Assembly (NCBI RefSeq): GCF_039521975.1
Contig: NZ_BAAACZ010000015.1
Location: 43,824 to 107,823, forward strand
Direction of reading: 5' to 3'
DNA length: 64,000 nt
Source of the DNA: Alkalibacillus silvisoli
GTDB lineage: Bacteria; Bacillota; Bacilli; Bacillales; Alkalibacillaceae
Shown here: positions 16,744 to 25,978 of the stretch, one piece after another
Layout of the letters: each line of letters opens with the position of its first letter
Numbering within the stretch: the stretch's first letter is position 1
The notes under the pieces: model-generated
What the model saw: the letters and a program-made list of their open reading frames with translations, nothing else
Told to the model about the DNA's origin: nothing
Databases searched by the model: none
Program-made: the position numbers and the translations under genes

Positions 16744-17388
16744 ATGGTAGTTACATATGGGTACATACGAGTGAGTTCTAAAGATCAGAATGAACAGCGC
16801 CAGTTAAACAAAATGTTGGAAAGGGACGTTGAGGCACGACGCATTTTTGTTGACCGAGCGAGTGGGAAAAATTTCGAACGCCCCCAATACCAATTACTGC
16901 GCAAGGTTCTTAATGAAGAAGATATCATCTATATGGATGCGCTTGATCGTTTGGGACGTAACTATGATGAGGTCATTACGGAATGGAAATATATAACCAG
17001 AGAATTGAAAGCAGATATAGTCGTATTAGAAAATGAATCTTTATTTGACAGCCGTAAGTTCCGAGAAATGGGTGATATGGGACAATTAATGGAAGATCAA
17101 TTTTTATCTTTGCTTTCATATGTTGCAGACCAAGAACGGAAGAAAATCCGTCAAAGACAAGCTGAAGGGATCGAAGTAGCTAAATCTCAAGGGAAACATT
17201 TAGGGCGTCCTTCAATCAATCTTTCTAATATAAGCAAGAGACAGCTACATGTTATAGAAGATAATTATCCAAAATGGAAAAACGGAGAAATAACCGGTGC
17301 TTGGTTTATGGAGGTATTAGAACTAAAGAAAAACACATTTTATAAAATCATGAAGGAATATAAAGAAGCAAACACCTGTTTTGGATAA
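16744..17388 (+). CDS. Serine recombinase (resolvase/invertase family)
   Basis: The start is taken as the ATG at 16744 (MVVTYGYIRVSSKDQ) after GGGGG. The 214-residue protein has the resolvase catalytic serine in YIRVSSKDQN, the conserved DRLGRN motif, the long E helix ending in a KIRQRQAEGI segment and a C-terminal helix-turn-helix (GAWFMEVLELKKNTFYKIM). It is Tn3-type in size. No Tn3 transposase is nearby, so it is either a lone resolvase of a plasmid or a transposon remnant. It marks the join between the copper block and the cadmium/mercury block. Confidence 0.9.
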   Translation: MVVTYGYIRVSSKDQNEQRQLNKMLERDVEARRIFVDRASGKNFERPQYQLLRKVLNEEDIIYMDALDRLGRNYDEVITEWKYITRELKADIVVLENESLFDSRKFREMGDMGQLMEDQFLSLLSYVADQERKKIRQRQAEGIEVAKSQGKHLGRPSINLSNISKRQLHVIEDNYPKWKNGEITGAWFMEVLELKKNTFYKIMKEYKEANTCFG

Positions 17389-17546
17389 AAAATTGATCAA
17401 AACAAGCTCTCAAGAATTACTCCGAAGTAGCTTTGTAAAAAAGTTTGATCATTTTCTGCTTGTGATATACAACAATCGCGACCGATCGTATTGTTGCACA
17501 GTGAGGACTTTTCAAATGAGCTTCTTTCATCTTCGCTAATAGCACT

Positions 17547-17663
17547 TTATAAAAGGGAAATTAAAGTGTTGAATGTGCCATTCGCATACATAATATATAA
17601 ACCTAACCCTATGAACACGATCGGAACAATCCAACGTTCATACTTCTCAATTTTCTCCGAAAT
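17547..17663 (-). pseudogene. cadD 3' remnant
   Basis: The minus strand encodes about 38 residues (EKIEKYERWIVPIVFIGLGL, then YIMYANGTFNTL) that match the C-terminal end of CadD-type cadmium resistance transporters. The rest of the gene is missing. It is joined out of frame to a CDF transporter start. Confidence 0.65.
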
Positions 17664-17664
17664 G

Positions 17665-17772
17665 TCATGATTTTACACCAATCAATTGAACAAACATCCA
17701 ACTTCCTATGATGATCATCGCAAACATTAAATTCTTCTTGTTTGCCTGACCTGTTGCATGATGGTGAGACAT
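17665..17772 (-). pseudogene. czcD-like CDF transporter 5' remnant
   Basis: The ATG at 17772 has AAAGGGAG upstream. It opens MSHHHATGQANKKN and a first membrane helix (MIIIGSWMFVQLIG), typical of the His-rich start of CzcD cation diffusion facilitators. It stops after 35 codons where it meets the cadD remnant. Confidence 0.6.
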
Positions 17773-17878
17773 TCCAGTACTCCCTTTCGATTTGTTAACT
17801 CAAAAGAGCTTGAAATTTATAAGGCCCCATGACTTAAATAAGCACCCACTCAACTCCCGCCGAATACAAACAACGTTA

Positions 17879-17901
17879 TAGTGTAAATTAGAATTACACT
17901 A
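17879..17901. promoter_or_regulatory. Inverted repeat, possible operator
   Basis: TAGTGTAA and TTACACTA are separated by 7 bases, upstream of the czcD remnant. The rest of the 17773-18070 gap shows no gene. A metal-regulator operator is possible but unproven. Confidence 0.35.
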
Positions 17902-18072
17902 CCTCCTCGAATATATACGCGCACACTAAACACATGAGATATCGACGTTTTCTCTTTGGGGTGTTTTCAGCAAACAAAAAAATGTCGCAGCCCAATTTGT
18001 GTTTAATATCATAATCATTCAATGTTTTACATGAAAATTAGGGCGTTAAGAACTTCCCTAACGCCCATCGTT

Positions 18073-20202
18073 TTATTCTTTTACCCGCAACAAACGTAGT
18101 CCATTTGCTGTCACAAGGAGCGTCGCCCCTAAATCCGCTAAGATCGCAATCCAAAGGGTTAACCATCCTGGTACCACTAATAAAAGCGCCAAGAACTTAA
18201 TACCCAGAGAAAAACTGATGTTTTGTTTAATAATGCGCAACGCTCGGCGACTCAGTTTCATCGTATAGGGGAGTTTCTGTAAATCGTCCCCCATCAAGGC
18301 AACGTCGGCGGTTTCTAATGCGGTATCAGTACCCGCTCCCCCCATAGCTATGCCTACATTGGACGCAGCCAAGGCAGGGGCATCATTAACGCCATCTCCA
18401 ACCATAGCTACTTTTCGATACTTTTCTCTAAATGCTTTAACATATGATAATTTATCTTCCGGTAAAAGGTTGGCTTGAACATCGGTCACACCCACTTGCT
18501 TACCAATGGCAGACGCCGTGTCTTGATGATCACCCGTCAGCATAATTGTTTGGTCAATACCGATGTCATGGAGTTTCGAGATGACTTCTTGGCTCGTGTC
18601 ACGAACTTCATCAGCAACGGCAATCAAAGCTAATACAGACTGATCCGTCCCAACAAACATTCCTGTCTTCCCTTGCTTTTGAAGGCCTTCAAGGGAATGA
18701 CGAATGTCCGGATCAATGACATATCCCAGCACATCTTCCCATAAACTTAGGTTCCCAACGTAGTACGTCGTCCCATCGATCGTACCTTTGATCCCTTTTC
18801 CTGTGATCGAAGTAAAATCATGAACCTCATGATGGTGGTAAGAAATGTTCGCTTGCTTGGCTTGATCGACGATGGCCGAAGCTAAAGGATGTTGGGATCG
18901 TGACTCTAACGCAGTGACTTTGGCTAATAGCTTATCTTCATTTCCCGGGTGAAAAAGGGAAAAATCCGTAACGACCGGAACCCCTTTGGTTAAGGTTCCT
19001 GTTTTATCAAAAGCGATCGCTTTTAACGACCCGGCTTCTTCTAAATAAGCGCCACCTTTAATTAAAACGCCATTCTTAGCCGCATTGCCAATGGCTGTAA
19101 CGATGGAAACCGGGGTTGAAATCACAAGTGCACACGGACAAGCCACGACCAAAACAGCAAGCCCTTGATAAATCCATGCTTCCCAAGATGCTCCCATCAC
19201 CAATGGCGGCAAAACTGCCACAAGCATAGCTAAAACCATAACGGCAGGTGTATAATACTTCGCAAATCGATCCACAAAAGCTTGGGCCGGCGCACGCTCC
19301 GCTTGTGCTTCTTCCACGAGATGGATCACTTTTGAAATGGTCGTATCTTCGACATGCTTGGTGACACGAACTTCCAGGAATCCTTCTTCATTCAATGTCC
19401 CCGCAAAAACCTCATCATCGAGTTTTTTTTCGACAGGAATAGACTCGCCGGTAACAGCTGCCTGATTTATCGAGGAATGACCGGATACAACAACGCCATC
19501 CATGGCCGCTTTTTGCCCCGGTTTGACAATCATGATGTCCCCAATCGCAATGTCGTCGACATGGATTTTCATCTCTTGCCCGTTTCGTTTAATAAGCGCT
19601 TCCTTGGGGGCAATATCCATGAGCGAACGAATGGATTGTCTAGCTCGATCCATGGAGAATCCCTCGAGTTCTTCACTAATGGCAAAAAGAATGACCACAA
19701 GGGCTCCTTCCGCCCATTCTCCGATAATGGCCGCCCCGATGACAGCCACAGTCATTAGCGTCTTCATATCAAATCGCAGGCGCATTAAATTCATAAGCCC
19801 AGTCTTAAAGAGGGTATAGCCCCCAACGACCATTGAAGTGGCATAAGCAAGCCAAGTGAGGAGGTTATCTCCACCATTGATGACTTGAGAGGCCACTCCA
19901 AAACCAAAAAAGAGGATGGCTAATATTACGGTTTGATATTTTTGGAAAAAGGATGGCTGACGGGTTGATTCCGATTCATCAGGTGCATGTTCTGATTGGA
20001 CTTTCAAATTTTCAAAGGAACCGGCCTTCTCCAATTCCTCCTTCGTTGTGGAGCCGTAAACAGTGATCTTTGAAGCCCCAAAATTCACCTTTGCATCGTT
20101 CACCCCATCTAATCGTTGAACATTCTTTTCAAACGTATTGGCACAATTGGCACACGAAAAGCCTTGGACGCGGTAATCAGTTTTTTCGGTATGATCAGCC
20201 AC
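18073..20202 (-). CDS. cadA: CadA heavy-metal translocating P1B-type ATPase
   Basis: The GTG at 20202 is chosen because GGGAGGAGG lies just ahead. This gives a 709-residue protein with one HMA domain (SCANCA, cysteines 17 and 20), eight membrane helices, the CPC metal site (VVACPCALVIS), the phosphorylation motif DKTGTLT, the SQHPLASA motif and the hinge GDGVNDAPALA. This is the CadA (Cd2+/Zn2+/Pb2+) type of efflux ATPase. Its start lies 8 bp inside the 3' end of the cadC regulator gene, so the two are coupled and co-repressed. No inactivating change is seen. Confidence 0.95.
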   Translation of the reverse strand: MADHTEKTDYRVQGFSCANCANTFEKNVQRLDGVNDAKVNFGASKITVYGSTTKEELEKAGSFENLKVQSEHAPDESESTRQPSFFQKYQTVILAILFFGFGVASQVINGGDNLLTWLAYATSMVVGGYTLFKTGLMNLMRLRFDMKTLMTVAVIGAAIIGEWAEGALVVILFAISEELEGFSMDRARQSIRSLMDIAPKEALIKRNGQEMKIHVDDIAIGDIMIVKPGQKAAMDGVVVSGHSSINQAAVTGESIPVEKKLDDEVFAGTLNEEGFLEVRVTKHVEDTTISKVIHLVEEAQAERAPAQAFVDRFAKYYTPAVMVLAMLVAVLPPLVMGASWEAWIYQGLAVLVVACPCALVISTPVSIVTAIGNAAKNGVLIKGGAYLEEAGSLKAIAFDKTGTLTKGVPVVTDFSLFHPGNEDKLLAKVTALESRSQHPLASAIVDQAKQANISYHHHEVHDFTSITGKGIKGTIDGTTYYVGNLSLWEDVLGYVIDPDIRHSLEGLQKQGKTGMFVGTDQSVLALIAVADEVRDTSQEVISKLHDIGIDQTIMLTGDHQDTASAIGKQVGVTDVQANLLPEDKLSYVKAFREKYRKVAMVGDGVNDAPALAASNVGIAMGGAGTDTALETADVALMGDDLQKLPYTMKLSRRALRIIKQNISFSLGIKFLALLLVVPGWLTLWIAILADLGATLLVTANGLRLLRVKE

Positions 20203-20581
20203 GATGGACCTCCTCCCGGCCATGCGCCATAGCCGTTGCGATGAGTTCTGTGACATGGTGATCATCTAAGGAATAAAATACTAATTTCCCTTTCTTGCGG
20301 CTTTTCGCAATGCGTAAGTTTCTGAGGTGACGGAGATGATGAGAAGCCGTGGCCGTCGTTGTTCCGATAATATGGGCTACATCACAAACGCAGAGTTCAG
20401 TCTCTTGCGTTAATGTATAAGCTATTTTTAATCGTGTCTCATCAGATAACGCTTTAAAGATATCCCCTGTGAATGTAAAGGTTTCGGATTCGATGAGGGG
20501 AGATAATCGTTGAACCTTTTCTTCGTCATAACAAAAAACCTCACATTGATCTTGTTTTTCTTTCGTTTTCATATCCTTCAC
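20195..20581 (-). CDS. cadC: CadC-type ArsR/SmtB repressor
   Basis: This 125-128-residue winged-helix repressor has the metal-sensing motif ELCVCDVAHI, an upstream N-terminal cysteine pair (QDQCEVFCYDEE), a recognition helix (TTATASHHLRHL) and a basic wing (RKKGKLVFYSL). These are CadC features: Cd/Pb/Zn binding through N-terminal and helix cysteines releases the operator. The start could be the GTG at 20581 or the ATG at 20572. A palindrome at 20592-20607 just upstream is the likely operator. Confidence 0.92.
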   Translation of the reverse strand: MKDMKTKEKQDQCEVFCYDEEKVQRLSPLIESETFTFTGDIFKALSDETRLKIAYTLTQETELCVCDVAHIIGTTTATASHHLRHLRNLRIAKSRKKGKLVFYSLDDHHVTELIATAMAHGREEVHRG

Positions 20582-20591
20582 CTACATTCTA

Positions 20592-20637
20592 ATAATCATT
20601 TGATTATAATACTATGCTTCATTTCATTAATTGTCAA
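20592..20637 (-). promoter_or_regulatory. cadCA promoter and operator
   Basis: On the minus strand TTGACA (20632-20637) and TAGTAT (20609-20614) are 17 bp apart. Immediately downstream is a palindrome ATAATCATTTGATTAT (20592-20607), typical of ArsR/CadC operators. Confidence 0.75.
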
Positions 20638-20706
20638 TTAATATTTGTATAACATCCCATATGAACAACATGACCAACTTACATATATACAAAAGAATCG
20701 ACTGCC

Positions 20707-20848
20707 TCAGGATGAAGCAGCCGGATCAACCATTTCCATATAGTCTTGGACATTTTCTTCTGTCATTCCTCCAATATGCTCCAAGATCACCTCGCCATCC
20801 TCATTGATGAGGTAAGTGGCTGGAAGTTGACTGACCCCACAAGTACCA
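20707..20848 (-). pseudogene. ResA/TlpA-type thioredoxin 3' remnant
   Basis: About 46 codons on the minus strand (GTCGVSQLPATYLINEDGEV, then a helical end and stop at 20707) match the cis-Pro region and C-terminus of ResA/TlpA-like thioredoxins. The 5' part is missing and abuts the acr3 remnant. Confidence 0.65.
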
Positions 20849-21596
20849 TTATCAATTTTGTTTGGATGCCATTACTAGCATGGGGCCTTGGTGCTATTTT
20901 CCTCGCCGACTATCCTGCATTATGGTTAGGATGTATCATGTTCATGGTGACGCCATGTACAGACTGGTATTTAGTATTTACAAAAATCGTTAAAGGCAAC
21001 ATGTCATTATCGACCTCTGTATTACCCATCAATTTAATTCTGCAAGTGTTATTGATACCCGTGTATCTGTTTATCTTTGTAGGTACTATGGAATCTGTTT
21101 CCCTTTCAACCGTTATCGAAAGTGTAGTATTGGTTTTAGTCGTACCATTTGCAATCGCTCAATTATCGCGTTATTTATTAAAGAACAAGAAAAAACATTT
21201 TTAAACGATAAACTGATTCCCTTTTTCTCTTCGGCCCAAATTATTTTTTTGGCATTAGCTATTACAGTAATGTTTGCTTCAGAAGGATCTTATTTAATGA
21301 ACAATCTAGAGGTCATTTTAATATTATTGATTCCAGTCGTGCTATTTTTTGTCATTAACGTTGTTGTCGCACAAACTGTTGGAAAAGCACTGAAGTTTTC
21401 TTATGAAGATACAGTGAGTCTAAGTCTAACCATAATTGCACGGAATTCCCCTATTGCTTTAGCGATCGTAATAGCAGCCTTTCCAGATCAACCACTCATT
21501 GCATTAGTCTTAGTCATTGGACCTCTCATTGAGCTGCCTATATTAGCTATTGTATCTCGAATCTTACTTTCATTCAGAGGGAAAAGAAGGAAATAA
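20847..21596 (+). pseudogene. Acr3-family arsenite transporter, truncated and frameshifted
   Basis: Two adjacent frames (to 21204, then from about 21205 to 21596) together encode the middle and C-terminal parts of an Acr3/bile-acid-symporter-like arsenic pump. The first has the typical MFMVTPCTDWYLVFT segment with the conserved cysteine. The second has SLTIIARNSPIALAI. A frameshift lies in the A-rich stretch near 21185-21200 (RYLLKNKKKHF-stop against the continuing frame KEQEKTFLNDKL). The N-terminal third is gone. The functional arsenite pump of the island is ArsB at 30374. Confidence 0.82.
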
Positions 21597-21710
21597 AGCA
21601 ACCAATCCAAAGAGAGCTGTTTTTAAAGTTCTTTTTACTTTGCGATAATGTCTCTTAGTTTGCAGTCGTATTCCAGAATATGGCCTTTCCCAAAAGACCA
21701 GTGATATAAA

Positions 21711-23350
21711 TTAACCTGCGCAACAAGATAATTTCGACACGTCATTATCAAACGCTAAGGCTGCGAGTTTCAATCCTTCAGCCATTGTTAAATAAGGCGC
21801 AAAGCTGTTTGTTAGGTCTTCAATAGTCAATCCAAATTGCACCGCCAAGGTCGCCCCATAAATGACATCACCTGCATTTTCGCTAACGATGTGCGCTCCA
21901 ATCAATTTACGATTTTGGGCGTCAACGACCAGTTTATAAACCCCAGTTGTTTCGTAATTGACTAGGGCTCGTGGCACAGCGTCCAACGGAAGGACCGATG
22001 TTTTGACATCATAACCTTGTTCTTTTGCCTGTAGTTCTGTCAAGCCGACTGTAGCCATCGATGGGTTGGTAAAGGTGACACCGGGAACAAAGCGAGGGTC
22101 AATTTTGCGTTTCGTCAGGCCGAGCGCATTACTTGCCACAATTTCACCTTCATAAGCCGCAACGTAAACGAATTGTGGACCGAGAGTAACATCACCCGCG
22201 GCATATATTCGGTTAATGCTCGTTTGCAAATATTCGTTGGTCAACACTTCGCCTTTTTTGCCCGTTTTCACGCCTGTTGCTTCAAGATTTAAAGCCTTTG
22301 TGTTAGGCTTTCTTCCTGTTGCTATAAGGATTTGATCGGCTTCGATTACTTGTTCTTCACCGTTCACTTCAATATAAACGTTTTTCCTATTACCCTTTTG
22401 CTCTACTCTTAGATAAGTGGCTCCGGTGATCAGATTAAGTCCTTGCTCAGTTAAGGCTTCACCGATGGCTTCCGAAATTTCAGGATCATACATTTTAAAT
22501 AGACGATCGCTTCTTTGCATAAGGGTGACTTCCGTTCCTAGATTGTGAAACATTTGGCCCAATTCCGTGGCGACATACCCAGAACCGATCACTGCCAAGC
22601 GTTTTGGCATCTCTTTTAATTCAAGTGCGGTTGTACTTGTTAAATAATCCACCTCACCCATCCTAGGGATGTCCGGAATGGCCGGAGGGGCCCCCGTTGC
22701 AATTAAAAAGCTTTTAGCTGTGATGCTTTGCCCATTCACTTGTATTGTCTTATCGTCTATAAATTCGGCTTCACCACGAATAAGGTTAAATCCATATTCA
22801 TCAATCAGATCTATATATTTTTCTTGACGCATTTGATTAACCAATTCATCTTTTTGTTCGGTCAATTGGGCAGGTCAACCGGACCGGCACTCGTTTGAAC
22901 CCCGTTAAATGGAGTGTTTTGGGCAACACCGTTGATTTCACCGGCACGAAGCATGGTTTTTGACGGTACACAACCGATGTTAACGCATGTTCCCCCGACT
23001 GTGCTTCGTTCCACCATGGCAACCTTCTCACCGTTTTCGCTAGCTTTGATGGCCGCAGAAAATGCCGCACCTCCCGAACCGATAATCAAAAAATCGTAAT
23101 CTTCGTCATCACCTAAAATAGGTTTTTCCTGCGATTGTAAGATTTCAGCTTGTCCAGGTTGGTATTTGGCTTCATCAATGGCTTTTTTGGCCGTTTCAAT
23201 TTCCACATTTTCGGGGAGTTCAAAGGTGACATCTCCTCGACGATAGTTGGCATCAATATGTTCCGCTCCGATTTTTTCAAGGGATACTGCAATATGTTCT
23301 TCACAGCCTGTACAGGTCATTCCCTGAATGTTTATACGAATATGATTCAA
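21711..23350 (-). pseudogene. merA: Mercuric reductase MerA with single frameshift
   Basis: Start TTG at 23350 (after AAAGGTGG) opens an HMA domain (GMTCTGC), then the FAD-binding fold (FLIIGSGGAAFSA) and the redox site GGTCVNIGCVPSK. The frame ends at 22862 (GPVDLPN-stop). The next frame, overlapping by 4 bp from 22865, continues without gap (TEQKDELVNQMRQEKY), through the NAD domain to the C-terminal LSCCAG mercury-binding cysteine pair. One missing base near 22864 explains the break. All catalytic residues are otherwise intact, in about 547 residues, normal for MerA. No merT, merP or merB is adjacent. Confidence 0.9.
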
Positions 23351-23371
23351 TGTTTTTTCCACCTTTCTCAA

Positions 23372-23782
23372 AAATGTTTTCGTGCAGCTCGTACCACCTT
23401 ATTTTTGCTCTCTAGTCCATATTCTACTTTTTCAAACGCTTGTCGGATTTCATTGTAATTGTAAAGCAGTTAAAAAATGCTTGCCATGGAAATACAGTTT
23501 TATCGGATGCTCCAGAGACTTTTCGATCTCCATTATTCCACTATAACCCTTTTCCAAGAGTGGGCTCAATTATTCCATTTGCACCCATTCGTATTATGAA
23601 AGGCCATCTTAAGTTTAGTATAGGTGCTAGCCAGTATAGACATAACTCCATATTACTGTTCAGGATTTCCATCCTTAAAAAGGCGCAATCCTTAATTAAA
23701 GGAAAGCGCCTGTGAAGTACGGTGCTGCAGATTAAAAACCGTAAATAGTAAATATGCACGCATTGTTCCCCTGTTGTGTGAA
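23372..23782. other. Intergenic stretch with decayed frame and hairpin
   Basis: A minus-strand frame interrupted by stops around 23440-23740 looks like a decayed gene but matches nothing I know. A hairpin at 23681-23711 (AGGCGC...GCGCCT) is a copy of the terminator at 29014-29045 and follows the thioredoxin-like gene copy 1. Confidence 0.5.
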
Positions 23783-24058
23783 TTATTTACCTAGTATTTC
23801 AGCTTCTAAAGTATCGAAATTAACCCCATTATTGCTGCAGCAATTCGCTAATTTCCCGTCAATAGCAACCGCTGGAACCGATTGAACCCCATACTCTTTA
23901 GCTTTATCTTCACATTCGTTGGTTTTACACTTCTCGTTCAAGTCATACACAACAACTTCATGATCGGAACTATATTGAGTAAGATCTTTGACTTGTTTTA
24001 CAGTCTTTTCACAGATAGGGCAACCTGACGTAAATACTTCAACTAACTTTTTAGCCAT
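23783..24058 (-). CDS. Thioredoxin-fold protein with CPIC motif, copy 1
   Basis: The 91-residue product begins MAKKLVEVFTSGCPICEKTV and carries a CPIC redox motif, a KCKTNECE segment, a cis-Pro loop (SVPAVAIDG) and a second pair (ANCCSNNG). This suits a small thioredoxin/glutaredoxin-like protein that binds or reduces metals. It is about 90 percent identical by eye to copy 2 at 29111-29383. Unlike copy 2, its upstream merR gene has been reduced to a short remnant, so its promoter may be lost. Confidence 0.8.
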   Translation of the reverse strand: MAKKLVEVFTSGCPICEKTVKQVKDLTQYSSDHEVVVYDLNEKCKTNECEDKAKEYGVQSVPAVAIDGKLANCCSNNGVNFDTLEAEILGK

Positions 24059-24059
24059 C

Positions 24060-24140
24060 TTCAATATCTCCTTTAGAAAGGTTTTGGTCTTTAGGAACAC
24101 CTAAACCTGTACTTTTTGCTGGTACTATTTCCTAATAATT
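24060..24140 (-). pseudogene. merR 3' remnant
   Basis: The sequence before thioredoxin-like copy 1 aligns with the last 27 or so codons of the merR gene at 29376 (shared AAAGACCAA and CTAAAGGAGATATTGAAGATGG-like end) but has frameshifts and lost cysteine codons. Confidence 0.6.
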
Positions 24141-24178
24141 TGTTTTCCTCATACCCTGCTATTACAAAGCCTATACCA

Positions 24179-24505
24179 TCATCCAGAGTCAACATTACAG
24201 GACACTTTTATCTTTTCCATCCTTCTGACATTGTATCCGGATCCAATGATCACGTCTTTGAGCTTGTCCGTATTTGTTTTATCAGGATCAAAAACGACGA
24301 AAGCCAAATCTTGCGGTGGCGCTTCGACGACAAAATCCTGCACACCTTCTGCTTCTTTAAGTGCGCCCTCCACGAGGGTTTTGCACCCGGACGCACAATG
24401 CATACCGATCTTTTTCATCAATACGCCTTGCATATTCTCGGGAATATCCGGATACACTACCGGTTCTGGTTCTTCCAAACCAAAGAATTTTTTAAAAAAA
24501 CCCAT
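24179..24505 (-). CDS. HMA-like metal-binding protein
   Basis: The 108-residue product has an amphipathic start (MGFFKKFFGLEEPEP) and a heavy-metal-associated-type fold with GMHCASGCKTLVEGAL in place of GMTCxxC, ending YNVRRMEKIKVSC. The ATG at 24505 has AAAGGAGCG upstream. It could be a soluble metallochaperone. The CxxxC spacing differs from the classical CxxC, so the metal preference is unclear. It sits between the thioredoxin-like gene and the ccdA pseudogene on the same strand. Confidence 0.65.
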   Translation of the reverse strand: MGFFKKFFGLEEPEPVVYPDIPENMQGVLMKKIGMHCASGCKTLVEGALKEAEGVQDFVVEAPPQDLAFVVFDPDKTNTDKLKDVIIGSGYNVRRMEKIKVSCNVDSG

Positions 24506-24634
24506 ATCACTCGCTCCTTTGATAAATTCGGATCAAATATATCCATAAAATCTTGCACAGGTTGTTCACGAATCCATCTACCCGAATATGGATATCCTCC
24601 ACTTTATGAATGGTTTAAAAGAAATTCGCGGCAT

Positions 24635-25347
24635 TCACATCATCCAAGAAGGAACGAAACGACTCATATACATAGAAATTTCTTGATAATGCCCAGTGAA
24701 GAGGAGAATGCCCAGTAGAATCATAATAATTCCGCTAACCTTCTTAACCGATAATGATTGAGAAAGCTGAGCTTATGCAAAGATTGCGCATACAGTAATG
24801 AAACCCCAAGAAACGGGAGTCCCAGTCCCATGGAATAAATGAACAGCATACTTGTTCCCGCCATCATGGTTCCGGAATTTGCCGCCAGGGTTAAAATTGA
24901 ACCAAGGACTATCCCAATACAAGGTGTCCAACAAGATGCAAACACCATACCAAAACCAACAGACCCTATGAAGCTTGTGGTCTTTTTCGGTGGTTTAGCA
25001 ACTTTTTTCTCTGAAAGCAAAGCGCGAATCGTAATGATGCCAGACATTTGCAGCCCAAACAGAATAATGATAATGCCTCCAATTTGCTGGATGGCGTTCC
25101 CGTACTGGGAGAAGGCGGCACCAATCAGTGTTGTTGAGGCACCAAGCAAAATAAAAATGACGGTAATCCCTAAGATAAAGCCGATGCTTCGGGAAAAAAT
25201 CAGTCATCGATCCGCATGAACTTCCCCTGCAGAAACATCGGTTCCTGTCAAATGTGCCAAATAGGCGGGAACGAGCGGAAAAATACAGGGAGAAAAGAAA
25301 GATACCAGCCCTGCCATGAAAGCTATTCCTAATGAAACGTCGTCCAT
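24635..25347 (-). pseudogene. ccdA: Second ccdA, broken by nonsense codon and frameshift
   Basis: From the ATG at 25347 (GGGAGG upstream) the protein MDDVSLGIAFMAGLVSFFSP follows the intact CcdA at 1781-2500 closely. At 25204-25206 an in-frame TGA replaces the second Arg of ADRRLIF. Reading continues in the same frame through SCWTPCIGIVLGS to about 24730. There a deletion or frameshift leads to a premature stop at 24721, while the true C-terminus (ILLFTGHYQE...FVPSWMM) is in another frame ending at 24635. Two lesions make it non-functional. Confidence 0.88.
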
Positions 25348-25384
25348 ATCGCTGAACCTCCCAACATACGTTTTGTCATCGGGG

Positions 25385-25475
25385 TCATGGTTCAGCAGCT
25401 GCCAATGCCTCGTCAATCACTGCTTGAATTTTGTCATAGCCGGAAGGATCATCGATGACTTTATCATTCACCATT
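25385..25475 (-). pseudogene. bdbD-like 3' remnant
   Basis: About 29 codons (MVNDKVIDDPSGYDKIQAVI, then DEALAAAEP and stop) match the C-terminus of the intact BdbD-like protein ending at 25975. It is the scar of a second bdbD copy just upstream of the second ccdA. Confidence 0.75.
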
Positions 25476-25573
25476 TCCTCATCAGCTTGGCAATCGTTTA
25501 GCAAGAAAAGCGCGGATATAACATACATTCGGCCGATACGTTGCAAAGCATTTCCCCGCCTTTACCTCTGTTG

Positions 25574-25978
25574 TCATCTCCGTACAAACAATAAACAGAT
25601 AGTTATTATTACAAAAGCAACGAGTGCTAAAAATGGGATCGTGATAAACCCAAACCAGTTAATATATTCCGCGCTGCATGGCACGCCCGAGGCACAGGGA
25701 GACACACCGCCAAACCCCGGTATTTTCTGTTCGGCGTAATGAAGCGCTGCCGTGATAGCGCCGATGATTGAAAAAGGAAGCGCGTAAACGCGAGCGCCAA
25801 AATCAGAGCGGAAAGTCGCAATCCCGAGAATAACCACAAGGGGGTACATGGCTATTCGCTGATACCAACACATTTCACATGGAATAAATTCTTCAACTTC
25901 ACTAAAGTATAAACTTCCAATTGTCGCGATTATCGATACGATCCAGGCGGCGTAAAGGAAAAGGCTTTGCCGCATCAT
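25574..25978 (-). CDS. bdbC: BdbC/DsbB-type disulfide oxidoreductase
   Basis: The 134-residue four-helix membrane protein has the quinone-coupled CEMC pair (FIPCEMCWYQR) and a second pair (SPCASGVPC) in the second outside loop, as in BdbC/DsbB. It reoxidises the partner thiol oxidase BdbD, whose gene overlaps it by 4 bp upstream (25975-25978). The YQRIAMYPLV motif is classical. The gene is intact. Confidence 0.93.
   Translation of the reverse strand: MMRQSLFLYAAWIVSIIATIGSLYFSEVEEFIPCEMCWYQRIAMYPLVVILGIATFRSDFGARVYALPFSIIGAITAALHYAEQKIPGFGGVSPCASGVPCSAEYINWFGFITIPFLALVAFVIITICLLFVRR

Noticed and set aside
22862..22865. Programmed frameshift in merA
   Set aside because: No slippery sequence or stimulatory structure is apparent, and MerA is not known to use frameshifting. 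A plain one-base loss is simpler.
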